Origin: Alteribacter aurantiacus DSM 18675
Lineage (GTDB): Bacteria; Bacillota; Bacilli; Bacillales; Salisediminibacteriaceae
Reading direction: 5' to 3'
NCBI RefSeq assembly: GCF_000429705.1
Contig: NZ_KE386943.1
Span: 262,744 to 326,743 of the forward strand
DNA: 64,000 nucleotides
In this document: positions 43,443 through 51,122 of the stretch, in pieces
Layout of the letters: each line of letters begins with the position of its first letter
Numbering within the stretch: the first letter of the stretch is position 1
The notes under the pieces: generated by a model
The model's input: only the letters and a program-made list of their open reading frames with translations
Database searches by the model: none
What the model was told of the DNA's origin: nothing
Position numbers and translations under genes: made by a program

Positions 43443-43488
43443 TTGTTTCAATCGCCAATCTTAAGTATAATGAATGAATAGTCACTCA
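43443..43488 (+). promoter_or_regulatory. Promoter with FadR-type operator before the dienoyl-CoA reductase-like gene
   Basis: TTGTTT (43443-43448), exactly 17 bp, TATAAT (43466-43471). The palindrome TGAATGAATAGTCACTCA (43471-43488) matches the FadR box with one change and covers the start site. Such a site would repress the gene unless long-chain acyl-CoA is present. Confidence 0.8.
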
Positions 43489-43522
43489 TTTTCTAACTAT
43501 TTTGACGATTAGGAGGGTATTT

Positions 43523-45451
43523 ATGGCATGTGATGCGTTATTTCAACCATTGAAAATCCGGAATTTGACCCTAAAAAGTCGAGTTATGATGGGATCTATG
43601 CACGTTGGACTTGAAGCTTTAGACAATGGCATCGAAAAATTGACGGAGTTTTACAAACTTCGCGCCAAACATCATGTAGGATTAATTGTAACCGGGGGCG
43701 CTGCCGTGAACCAAGAAGGTAGCGGTGGTCTTGGCTTTATGATGATTGACTCCGATGAAGACATTGAAAGGTGGAAGCCTCTGACCGATGGCGTTCACGA
43801 AGAAGGCGGACGGATTGCTCTTCAGCTCTTTCACGCTGGGCGCTACGCCTACAAAATGATGATCGGGCAAGATCCTGTTGCCCCTTCGGCTATTCAAGCG
43901 CCAATAAACCCCGATCGCCCTGTTGCTCTAAGCGATGAGGATGTGGAGCGGACGATCCAAGATTTTGCTCAGGGAGCTCGCCGGGCAAAAGCGGCCGGCT
44001 TCGATGCTGTTGAGATCATGGGATCTGAAGGGTACTTGATTAACCAGTTCACTTCCCCTGCCACGAACAAACGAACGGACCGTTGGGGCGGAAGCTTTGA
44101 AAACAGAATCTCTTTCTCTCTTCGTATTACTGAAGCCGTGAGAGAACAAGTTGGCGAAGACTTTCCGGTTATTTTCCGAATGTCGGGACTCGACCTCGTG
44201 GATAACAGTACGACTGAGGAGGAAACGCTTCAATGGGCACAGGCCCTTGAAAAAGCTGGTGCTGACGTCTTGAACATTGGCATTGGGTGGCATGAATCTC
44301 GTGTTCCTACGATTTCAATGAAAGTGCCACGCCTTAAGTTCGTTCCTGTAGCTGAAAACATTAGAAAAGTCGTCTCTATTCCTGTTGTAGCCAGTAACCG
44401 TATAAACGACCCAAGAGATGGTGCAAAGATTCTTGAAGAAGGAAACGTCGACCTCATTTCTATGGCGAGACCGTTCCTTGCTGATCCGAAGATTCTTACG
44501 AAAGCAAAAGAAGGTCGCCATGATGAAGTGAACACGTGTATTGCGTGCAACCAAGCATGTCTCGATCACGTGTTTGAAGGTAAAGCGGCAACGTGCCTTG
44601 TTAACCCTGAAGCCGGCCGAGAAACAGAGCTCACCTTGGAGCCGACCTTTAATCAAAAGAACATTCTTGTTGTTGGGGCAGGACCAGCAGGTCTTGAAGC
44701 GGCAAGAGTAGCAGCTGAACGAGGGCACTCTGTGACTCTTGTGGATGAAAAAGAGGAAATCGGCGGGCAGCTCAACTACTCTAAGCGAATTCCGGGTAAG
44801 CAAGAATTTTATGAGACACTTCGTTATTTTGATGTACAACTTCGACTTCTTGGCGTAAAGGTTGTTCTTGGACACCGCCTCTCCCATAACGACAGCCTCA
44901 TTGATGAAGCTGACGAGATCATTCTTGCAACAGGCATCACACCTCGCGTTCCTGAAATTCCGGGCGTTGATGGCGATCATGTGGCAAGTTATCGAGAAGT
45001 ATTTGACGGGAAGACTGAAGTTGGGAAAACCGCTGTCATTATTGGCGGAGGCGGTATTGCTTGTGACCTTGCCTTATTTTTAAAGAAGAAAGGTGTTGAA
45101 GAGATCACCTTGCTTCAACGTGGCAAATCATTTGCTCGAGGAATCGGAAAGACCACGCGATGGACGACGTTAATGGAGTTAAAGCAAAGTCATATTCAAA
45201 TGGTCGGTGGTCTTGAAGAGTATAAAGAGATCACAAAAGAAGGCGTCGTATTTGTGCTAAACGGAGAAGAACATACGGTGAAAGCAGATACGATTTTGTT
45301 AGCCAGCGGTCAGCTTGTAAACAACACTTTAGCCGAGAAGCTTGAAGAACGTGGAAAAACCGTTCATATCATCGGTGGAGCCAAACATGCCCTTGGACTT
45401 GATGCAAAAAAAGCGATTTATGACGGGACATTAGTAGGAAGAGCGATCTAA
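43523..45451 (+). CDS. 2,4-dienoyl-CoA reductase-like NADH:flavin oxidoreductase (E. coli FadH type)
   Basis: About 642 aa. N-terminal old-yellow-enzyme barrel binding FMN (residues ~1-340, HAGRYA, NRINDP), a 4Fe-4S site (CIACNQACLDH...C), and a C-terminal FAD/NAD module (VVGAGPAGLEAARVAAERGH, VIIGGGGIACDLA). This layout is that of bacterial 2,4-dienoyl-CoA reductase and relatives. The FadR box and the following enoyl-CoA isomerase-like gene support a role in unsaturated fatty acid breakdown. B. subtilis uses an unrelated SDR enzyme for this. ATG 43523 after AGGAGGG. Confidence 0.85.
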   Translation: MACDALFQPLKIRNLTLKSRVMMGSMHVGLEALDNGIEKLTEFYKLRAKHHVGLIVTGGAAVNQEGSGGLGFMMIDSDEDIERWKPLTDGVHEEGGRIALQLFHAGRYAYKMMIGQDPVAPSAIQAPINPDRPVALSDEDVERTIQDFAQGARRAKAAGFDAVEIMGSEGYLINQFTSPATNKRTDRWGGSFENRISFSLRITEAVREQVGEDFPVIFRMSGLDLVDNSTTEEETLQWAQALEKAGADVLNIGIGWHESRVPTISMKVPRLKFVPVAENIRKVVSIPVVASNRINDPRDGAKILEEGNVDLISMARPFLADPKILTKAKEGRHDEVNTCIACNQACLDHVFEGKAATCLVNPEAGRETELTLEPTFNQKNILVVGAGPAGLEAARVAAERGHSVTLVDEKEEIGGQLNYSKRIPGKQEFYETLRYFDVQLRLLGVKVVLGHRLSHNDSLIDEADEIILATGITPRVPEIPGVDGDHVASYREVFDGKTEVGKTAVIIGGGGIACDLALFLKKKGVEEITLLQRGKSFARGIGKTTRWTTLMELKQSHIQMVGGLEEYKEITKEGVVFVLNGEEHTVKADTILLASGQLVNNTLAEKLEERGKTVHIIGGAKHALGLDAKKAIYDGTLVGRAI

Positions 45452-45476
45452 CAACCCATTCAAAGGAGTGCATATC

Positions 45477-46223
45477 ATGTCTTATCAAACGTTACGGTAC
45501 GACGTAAACAACGGAGCCGGAACCATTACCCTTAATCGGCCGGAAGTAAAAAATGCGATCAATAATCGCATGCATGAAGAATTGTACGATTGTCTTCAAG
45601 ATGCAAGGTCAGACGAAAACGTACGTGTCATTGTTTTACAAGGAACGAACGGCTCTTTTTCAAGCGGCGCAGACTTAAAGAGTATTCCTATCGAGAAGAT
45701 GGAGCACTTCGATTATGGCGAAGCTCTTGAAGAAACGTATAACAAGCTTGTAAGACTTCTCGATGCGATCAACAAGCCGACCGTAGCTTACATGAACGGA
45801 ATCGCTGTTGGAGCGGGCCTTAGTATCGCTTTAGCTTGCGACTTTCGTGTTGCAGAGCCGGGTACAAAAATGGCGTTGAGTTTTATGAAAATCGGTCTTG
45901 TTCCTGATGCGGGAGCGTCGTACTTCCTCCCTCGTTTAATTGGCTTATCAAGAGCATTGGAGCTTTCTTTAGGTGAAACGATTGATGCGGAGGAAGCTTT
46001 TAGAATCGGTCTTGTCCATCAGCTTGGAAATCTTGAATCGTTATTGTCAACCCTAAAACAAGCACCACCAACTGCCTATGCAAGCATGAAAAACAACATG
46101 AAGTGCGGCCTTCATTTGAGTCTTGATGATGTCCTGGAAGAGGAACGAAAAGGACAGCAACAAGCCGGAAAATCCGAAGAACACCGTCAGGCCCTTCTTC
46201 ACTTTTTGAAAAAAGTTAAGTAG
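45477..46223 (+). CDS. Enoyl-CoA hydratase/isomerase family protein, probably isomerase type
   Basis: 248 aa crotonase fold. Oxyanion holes GSFSSGADL and NGIAVGAGLSIALACDFRVA. The two Glu residues of true hydratases are replaced: Ser in GAGLS and a KIGLVPDAGAS loop whose Asp is typical of PaaG/delta3-delta2 enoyl-CoA isomerase relatives. It follows the reductase gene by 25 bases in one operon. ATG 45477 after AAAGGAG. Isomerase activity is inferred. Confidence 0.82.
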   Translation: MSYQTLRYDVNNGAGTITLNRPEVKNAINNRMHEELYDCLQDARSDENVRVIVLQGTNGSFSSGADLKSIPIEKMEHFDYGEALEETYNKLVRLLDAINKPTVAYMNGIAVGAGLSIALACDFRVAEPGTKMALSFMKIGLVPDAGASYFLPRLIGLSRALELSLGETIDAEEAFRIGLVHQLGNLESLLSTLKQAPPTAYASMKNNMKCGLHLSLDDVLEEERKGQQQAGKSEEHRQALLHFLKKVK

Positions 46224-46295
46224 TAGTTTTTAAAAATAAAATGTTAAGCGCTTTCAATTACACGCCTTAGTCACGAGCGTTAAAGAAAACTTGGC

Positions 46296-46446
46296 TTTTC
46301 GCCCACAATGGCGAAAGCCTTAGTTGCCCTTATGCTGGAAGTACAAGCATTTCAGGCCATCAGATTGAAGCTGCTTTTTGGCTTCATCTGATGGAATGAA
46401 ATGACCTCGAGCTCGTAGGCGCTGGAGCTAAACGAATAAACTTTTT
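46296..46446. repeat. Bacillaceae dispersed repeat (CTCCAGCGCCTA type, family C)
   Basis: Read on the minus strand: GTTTATTCGTTTAGCTCCAG, CGCCTACGAGCTCGAGGTCA, an inner hairpin CCATCAGATGAAGCC/GGCTTCAATCTGATGG, then a GCTTTCGCCATTG end. Similar sequences are common in Bacillaceae as far as I recall. Only one copy in this window. No gene in 46224-46632. Confidence 0.65.
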
Positions 46447-46502
46447 AAAAGAGTCGTTATCCACATGTAAGTAGACTTATAATTTCCTAAACAACTTAGA
46501 AA

Positions 46503-46533
46503 AGCCAAACGGGACAGACCGTTTGGTTTTTCT
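46503..46533 (+). terminator. Intrinsic terminator upstream of hemQ
   Basis: CCAAACGG/CCGTTTGG stem followed by TTTTTCTTTTTT, 280 bases after the enoyl-CoA gene. Confidence 0.8.
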
Positions 46534-46632
46534 TTTTTCTAATAGTATAATGAGTATGCGAAATAGTACATAAGAGTTGGGGACTCCCCTCTCTTCCTTG
46601 ATGACTATATACAGAGATTGGAGTGTTTCATA

Positions 46633-47376
46633 ATGAGTGAAGCCGCTAAAACATTAGATGGTTGGTACGTTCTCCACGATTTCCGCACAATGGACTGGGC
46701 TGCTTGGAGAAAGCTCGCTTCTGAAGAGCGTGAATCGATCATCGCCGAGTTCCGTCACCTTTTGGACAAATGGGGAAAGACAGAAGAGCGCTTTGATGGA
46801 AGTCATGCCCTTTACAGCATCGTTGGTCAAAAAGCAGACTTTATGATGATGGTGCTTCGTCCTACGATGGACGAATTAAATGAACTTGAAACCGCATTTA
46901 ATAAAACACGTTTGGCTGAATACACGATTCCGATGTATTCCTACGTATCGGTTGTAGAGTTGAGCAACTACTTGCCTGCAGGTGTCGATCCTGAAACAGA
47001 CCCTGAAATCCAAGCTCGTTTAAAGCCAATTCTTCCTCGCTGGCAGTATGCTTGTTTCTATCCAATGGACAAGCGTCGTGACGGCGAAGACAACTGGTAC
47101 ATGCTTCCTATGGAAGACCGCAAAGCAATGATGCGTAGCCATGGCATGATCGGGCGCAAGTATGCAGGGAAAGTACGTCAAATTATTTCCGGTTCTGTCG
47201 GCTTTGACGACTGGGAATGGGGCGTAACATTATTTGCTCACGACGTATTGGAATTCAAGAAGCTTGTCTACGAAATGCGTTTTGATGAAGTAAGTGCACG
47301 CTACGGCGAATTCGGTTCGTTCTACGTAGGAACGTACCTTGACGAAGATGCCCTTGCGAAATTTATGTATATCTAA
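46633..47376 (+). CDS. hemQ: Coproheme decarboxylase HemQ
   Basis: Last step of the Gram-positive coproporphyrin route: oxidative decarboxylation of coproheme to haem b. 247 aa, chlorite-dismutase fold. TLDGWYVLHDFRTMDW at the start; WYMLPMEDRKAMMRSHGMIGR holds the catalytic Tyr and nearby axial His region; VTLFAHDVLEFKKLVYEMRFD follows. ATG 46633. Known as YwfI in B. subtilis, next to pta as here. Confidence 0.95.
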   Translation: MSEAAKTLDGWYVLHDFRTMDWAAWRKLASEERESIIAEFRHLLDKWGKTEERFDGSHALYSIVGQKADFMMMVLRPTMDELNELETAFNKTRLAEYTIPMYSYVSVVELSNYLPAGVDPETDPEIQARLKPILPRWQYACFYPMDKRRDGEDNWYMLPMEDRKAMMRSHGMIGRKYAGKVRQIISGSVGFDDWEWGVTLFAHDVLEFKKLVYEMRFDEVSARYGEFGSFYVGTYLDEDALAKFMYI

Positions 47377-47389
47377 TGTTCAACGAAAA

Positions 47390-47417
47390 GGCGACCAGTC
47401 CCGGTCGTCTTTTTTTC
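47390..47417 (+). terminator. Intrinsic terminator of hemQ
   Basis: GGCGACC/GGTCGTC stem with TTTTTTT, 14 bases after the stop. Confidence 0.8.
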
Positions 47418-47547
47418 TTGATCACTTTCTTCTCCGTGCTTCAATTTTTCCAAAAACGCTGTGTTTCTCCCCTTTATTCATACCTCTCCCCTCTTTTGCA
47501 TAGGATGTAGGAGCGCACGTGCGCAGAGAGCGAAGGAGGCGAATACA

Positions 47548-47979
47548 TTGGCAGTCATTAAAGCATCTGAGAGTGATGTAGCACTCCTTGCCCGCCTACT
47601 ACGAGCTGAAGCTGAAGGGGAAGGCGAGCTCGGGATGCTCAAAGCCGGTAACGTGATGGTCAATCGTGTCAGAGTCCGCTGTCTTGATTTTGAAGATGTT
47701 AATACGGTTGAGCGAATGGTCTATCAGTCTCCGGGAGGGTTTGAAGCGACGCAAAAGGGTTACTTTTACCAGCGCGCAAGAGAACGAGATAAACGCCTTG
47801 CTAGGCGCCTGATTCAAGGTGAGCGCACAGGAATCGCCGAGCATGCCCTATGGTTTTTTAGACCGGATGGAGACTGTCCGCCACAATGGTGGGGGCAACC
47901 GAATACGGGGCGTTTTAAGCTCCACTGTTTCTACAGACCTGAGTATGTGGATTGTGAAGAGGTATATAACGTCTTTTAA
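47548..47979 (+). CDS. cwlJ: Spore cortex-lytic hydrolase CwlJ
   Basis: Cortex-lytic enzyme needed for calcium-dipicolinate-triggered germination; sits in the spore coat. About 143 aa, Hydrolase_2 family: ARLLRAEAEGEG with the catalytic Glu, GYFYQRARERD and ALWFFRPDGDCPPQWWGQP. TTG start at 47548, with AAGGAGG eight bases upstream and the product beginning like B. subtilis CwlJ; the longer frame is rejected. Followed by gerQ, the partner required for CwlJ localisation. Confidence 0.92.
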   Translation: MAVIKASESDVALLARLLRAEAEGEGELGMLKAGNVMVNRVRVRCLDFEDVNTVERMVYQSPGGFEATQKGYFYQRARERDKRLARRLIQGERTGIAEHALWFFRPDGDCPPQWWGQPNTGRFKLHCFYRPEYVDCEEVYNVF

Positions 47980-47980
47980 G

Positions 47981-48007
47981 AGCGACCGTACTCCGGTCGC
48001 TTTTTTT
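47981..48007 (+). terminator. Intrinsic terminator of cwlJ
   Basis: AGCGACCG/CGGTCGCT stem plus TTTTTTT. It separates cwlJ from gerQ, so gerQ needs its own promoter. Confidence 0.85.
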
Positions 48008-48101
48008 ATGGAAAATGTTCATAGGCTAACACCTTGTATCATAGTAATTTAATAGCGCAAGAGCGCCGGCATTATATAGAGTACCCCGAAGTCTCACATC
48101 A

Positions 48102-48146
48102 GGAATTAGCTTACGTCAGGGGGTGAGGGTCAGATACGCTAATTCC
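48102..48146. other. Perfect 9-bp inverted repeat upstream of gerQ
   Basis: GGAATTAGC (48102-48110) and GCTAATTCC (48138-48146) separated by 27 bases that contain GTCAGGGGGTGAGGGTCAG. Could be an operator or a leader stem; not recognised. Confidence 0.5.
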
Positions 48147-48231
48147 AGCTTACTGAAGCTTCTTGAAAAGCTTATGTACGTTCATTTATGACAGCTAGAT
48201 GATTTACGAATTTTTAAAAGGACGTGATGGA

Positions 48232-48732
48232 ATGTATCAACAGTACCCTCAATTTGGTCAAAATCCGTATCAAGCGCCCGGTCAAGGGATGAGCTTTAAC
48301 CAAAACGGTATGAATGGTATGAACGGGCAGGGTCAGCGGCAGTTCCTTCCAGGTACACCAGAACCTCCTCAGCCGGGATTTGCAGGCGGACAACAGCAAC
48401 AAACCGGGGGGCCGTTTGGTATTTCCGCACAAATGCCTGGGATGTTGCCAATCGAACAATCTTACATTGAGAATATTCTTCGCTTAAATCGCGGTAAAGT
48501 CGGTACGTTCTATATGACATATGAGTTAAATGAAAAATGGAATGCCAAGATCTTTAAAGGGGTTATTGAAGCTGCCGGACGAGATCACATTATCATTAGT
48601 GATCCCCAAACCGACAAACGTTACCTCCTGCTCATGGTTAACCTTGACTATGTGACCTTTGATGAGCCTCTTGAATACGAGTATCCGTTTGATAACGGCC
48701 CCGACCTTTCTACGTTCGCTCCGCGGAAATAG
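48232..48732 (+). CDS. gerQ: Spore coat protein GerQ
   Basis: Inner-coat protein that recruits CwlJ and is cross-linked by transglutaminase. About 166 aa. Low-complexity N-terminal half rich in Q, G, N, M and P (residues 1-75), then the conserved C-terminal domain LPIEQSYIENILRLNRGKVG, TFYMTYE, YLLLMVNLDYVTFDE. ATG 48232 after AAAGGA. Synteny with cwlJ and ywdK as in B. subtilis (ywdL). Confidence 0.92.
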   Translation: MYQQYPQFGQNPYQAPGQGMSFNQNGMNGMNGQGQRQFLPGTPEPPQPGFAGGQQQQTGGPFGISAQMPGMLPIEQSYIENILRLNRGKVGTFYMTYELNEKWNAKIFKGVIEAAGRDHIIISDPQTDKRYLLLMVNLDYVTFDEPLEYEYPFDNGPDLSTFAPRK

Positions 48733-48734
48733 AT

Positions 48735-48773
48735 AAAAAACGGCTTCCCGTCAATGACGAGAGCCGTTTTTTT
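48735..48773. terminator. Bidirectional terminator between gerQ and ywdK
   Basis: AAAACGGCT ... AGCCGTTTTTTT stem with CCCGTCAATGACG inside. Confidence 0.85.
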
Positions 48774-48774
48774 G

Positions 48775-49152
48775 TTACCCTGAATGATTCAATGCTGCGA
48801 TAAAAATGAGCGTCCACCCTACAAGGAACGCTACACCGCCGATTGGTGTAATCGCTCCTAATACGCGAATCCCAGTCACACTCATCACGTACAGGCTTCC
48901 AGAGAAAAGGATAATACCAATAAAGAAAGCCCACCCAGCCCCTGTTAACAGGCCTGTTGATGAGAGGTGCTTCGTAAGAATCGCTACAGCAATTATCGCC
49001 AGTGCATGAATCATATGATATTGTACAGCCGTTTCAAACGTTTTTAAGTAGCCTGAAGCTTCGAGTTTATCTTTCAATGCATGGGCTCCAAACGCGCCTA
49101 ATGCAACAAATAAAAACGAACTGATGCTTCCGAGTAAGAGGAATAGTTTCAT
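48775..49152 (-). CDS. ywdK: DUF423 membrane protein (YwdK)
   Basis: About 125 aa with four hydrophobic segments. LGAFGAHALKDKL near residue 20 and AITPIGGVAFLVGW near the end are the DUF423/YgdD signature. Function unknown. ATG at 49152 is supported by GGGAG upstream; the earlier ATG at 49173 has none. Convergent with gerQ as in B. subtilis. Confidence 0.87.
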   Translation of the reverse strand: MKLFLLLGSISSFLFVALGAFGAHALKDKLEASGYLKTFETAVQYHMIHALAIIAVAILTKHLSSTGLLTGAGWAFFIGIILFSGSLYVMSVTGIRVLGAITPIGGVAFLVGWTLIFIAALNHSG

Positions 49153-49237
49153 GATCTTTGTTCTCCCTTCCATCCTGAATAGTTGCCAATGTCAGAATAT
49201 CACATCAAGGGGTGAAAGGGAAAAGGGGCGTAAGGGT

Positions 49238-49540
49238 CTATCGATTTTGGGCATAAATCCTCAGACAGTTTTCCATTCGCTCTGCTTCTTCATGGCTTGG
49301 AGTGATGACAACAATATGATCACCGTTCACTTCCATATTCACGTTTTTAAAGCCTTGTTGGTGAAGAAAATCTTTCACTTCAGACGCGTGTTCTTTCTCT
49401 GTATATAGGGTATGGTCACCTACATAGTGGTTGTTTACATACATCTCATAACGATCTTCTGTGAGTTTTGTGTCGCCAACGTCACCTTGAAATACGCGGA
49501 AATAAAGAGGGTAACCTACACTTGCAGTATTATAAATCAT
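49238..49540 (-). CDS. Hypothetical protein, unrecognised
   Basis: 100 aa, soluble, alpha/beta pattern. Starts MIYNTASVGYPLYFRVF with a strong AAAGGAG site nine bases upstream, so it is a real gene. The second half (VKDFLHQQGFKNVNMEVNGD, VVITPSHEEAERMENCL) looks like a small two-layer domain. I do not recognise the family. Between ywdK and a 183-bp element. Confidence 0.7.
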   Translation of the reverse strand: MIYNTASVGYPLYFRVFQGDVGDTKLTEDRYEMYVNNHYVGDHTLYTEKEHASEVKDFLHQQGFKNVNMEVNGDHIVVITPSHEEAERMENCLRIYAQNR

Positions 49541-49603
49541 CGGTTTGCACTCCTTTATGTGGTTCTACTATAAACGTCCCCCGATCACAAGAAAACCATT
49601 CCA

Positions 49604-49786
49604 GAAGGCACTGAAAAAGTTCGAACTTTAACTTTTTCAGTGCCTTCTGAGCAATGAGCGGAACGGTTGCATCTTTTAAAAGCCTGATACGAGTGGGGTT
49701 CTCGTATCAGGCGCGCAACCAAGTGAAGCCATTGCCATTCAAATAAAGCACTGAAAAAGTTCGAACTTTAACTTTTTCAGTGCCTT
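49604..49786 (-). mobile_element. 183-bp palindrome-ended element (family A), reverse copy
   Basis: GAAGGCACTGAAAAAGTT ... AACTTTTTCAGTGCCTT ends, each a palindrome, with TGATACGAG / CTCGTATCA arms and GCGCGC in the middle. Opposite orientation to the copies at 31623 and 56390. No clear direct repeat at the flanks. It lies between two genes and no gene is supported in 49541-49879. Confidence 0.8.
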
Positions 49787-49879
49787 ATAATAGAGGTAGC
49801 AAAGAACAACAGAAATTTGTCATTAGACACTTTGAGGAACATGCTTTCACTAAACTGACCAAGGAAAGGGTGCTATTAA

Positions 49880-50497
49880 TTGACGATCACCGTTCGCAAT
49901 TACACGTTGGATGACCTTGACGCTTTATTAACCATTCAAAAGGAAGCCTTCCCTCCCCCTTTCCCCGAAGAGCTTTGGTGGAACAAAGAACAAATTCAAG
50001 CTCATGTTGATGCTTTTGCTGAAGGAGCCATGCTTGCAGAAATTGGCGGTGAACCGGTAGGCTCGGCAACTGCCTTGATGATTCAGTTTGACGGGAAGCC
50101 CCATACTTGGGATGAGGTAGCAGACCACGGTTACATCACACGCTCTCATACCCCTCAAGGAGACTCTCTTTATGGTATTGATGTCTGCGTTAGACCTGAC
50201 TACCGAGGACGTGGTGTGGCACGGGCGCTGTACGTAGCAAGGAAGTCATTGGTACAAAATCGGGGTCTAAAACGATTTATGGCTGGCTGCAGGATTCCTG
50301 GTTACCATGCGTACGCCGATCGTCTAACCCCTCACGAATACATGAACGAAGTCCAACAAGGTCGTATCGATGATCTTGTTCTTTCCTTTATGATCCGTCA
50401 AGGCATGACTCCTCTTCAAGTGATGGAGAATTACTTAGAGGACGAAGAATCCAAAGACTGTGCGGTCATTGTAGAGTGGAAGAATGAATTTAGATAA
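49880..50497 (+). CDS. GNAT family N-acetyltransferase
   Basis: 205 aa. Acetyl-CoA loop in DVCVRPDYRGRGVARALY (Q/R-x-x-G-x-G/A pattern). Starts at a TTG with GAAAGGGTG eight bases upstream. GNAT core is followed by an extra C-terminal region (YADRLTPHEYMNEVQQGR, LSFMIRQGMTPLQVMENYL) seen in a subgroup with unknown substrate. Confidence 0.82.
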   Translation: MTITVRNYTLDDLDALLTIQKEAFPPPFPEELWWNKEQIQAHVDAFAEGAMLAEIGGEPVGSATALMIQFDGKPHTWDEVADHGYITRSHTPQGDSLYGIDVCVRPDYRGRGVARALYVARKSLVQNRGLKRFMAGCRIPGYHAYADRLTPHEYMNEVQQGRIDDLVLSFMIRQGMTPLQVMENYLEDEESKDCAVIVEWKNEFR

Positions 50498-50540
50498 TCT
50501 TTCGTAATCGTCTGGTGAGGGTCTTTCCTTTTACAAAAAT

Positions 50541-50658
50541 TATGGCTGGTTTCGTTTTGGATGTTGCTTTTTTAATATTATCTTAACCGCTAGAATTGTG
50601 GTTTAAGCATACGGGGCCTTCGCTTTCCGTGGCGGTCCTATGAGCCTTCTCAATCTTT
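50541..50658. repeat. GC-rich dispersed repeat (family B), truncated copy 5
   Basis: Left end GTTGCTTTTTTAATATTATC, TAAGCATACGGGGCCTTCGC and TTTCCGTGGCGGTCC match copies 2 and 7; it breaks off after ATGAGCC. Lies after the GNAT gene. Confidence 0.75.
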
Positions 50659-50723
50659 CCTTTAAATAACAATGTACATTTACATCGCCTATTTACACAT
50701 CCTATGATCCGCAGTACAAAAAG

Positions 50724-50758
50724 AAGAGGATGACCAACATCATTGGTCATCCTCTTTT
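50724..50758 (-). terminator. Intrinsic terminator of ywdI
   Basis: AAGAGGATGACC/GGTCATCCTCTT stem; T-tract on both sides. Confidence 0.85.
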
Positions 50759-50759
50759 G

Positions 50760-51077
50760 TTAAAAATCAAACAAACTGTCGCTATCCGGTTGATCGTCGC
50801 TATCGTAAGCAACGGATTTCTTTTGAGATGCTTTCGTTTTGGGAGTGTCGTCAAAGTCTCCCATCATCCGCTGGCGCTCAAGTAGATCCATTGCATCTTC
50901 ATTTTTCGTACTCGTCTTAATCCCCGAGGAAGGTTCAGTCGCTAGTAAAAGGTCGCAGTATGTTTTAAGTGCCATTACGTGTTCTTTAAAGTCAGGGTCG
51001 CCTGTATTGACCTGCCTTCTCACGTGGCCTAATTCCTGCTCCATTTTCGCTACTACGGTTTTAGCTGAAATGTTCAT
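50760..51077 (-). CDS. ywdI: YwdI family protein
   Basis: About 105 aa. N-terminal helices (MNISAKTVVAKMEQELGHVR, EHVMALKTYCDLLLA) followed by a charged, probably unstructured tail. Similar to the YwdI/DUF5327 family. ATG 51077 after GGAGGAGGG. In B. subtilis ywdI lies near ung; here about 7 kb of other genes intervene. Confidence 0.8.
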   Translation of the reverse strand: MNISAKTVVAKMEQELGHVRRQVNTGDPDFKEHVMALKTYCDLLLATEPSSGIKTSTKNEDAMDLLERQRMMGDFDDTPKTKASQKKSVAYDSDDQPDSDSLFDF

Positions 51078-51122
51078 GGTGTATCCCTCCTCCGACAAAT
51101 GATTTGTACGTTTAGGATAGCG

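Noticed and set aside
44315..44980. 221-codon minus-strand frame
   Set aside because: Antisense shadow of the dienoyl-CoA reductase-like gene; Cys/Phe-rich composition and no start signal.
46242..46257. cre-like site after the enoyl-CoA gene
   Set aside because: GTTAAGCGCTTTCAAT resembles cre, but no promoter or gene start is nearby; taken as chance.
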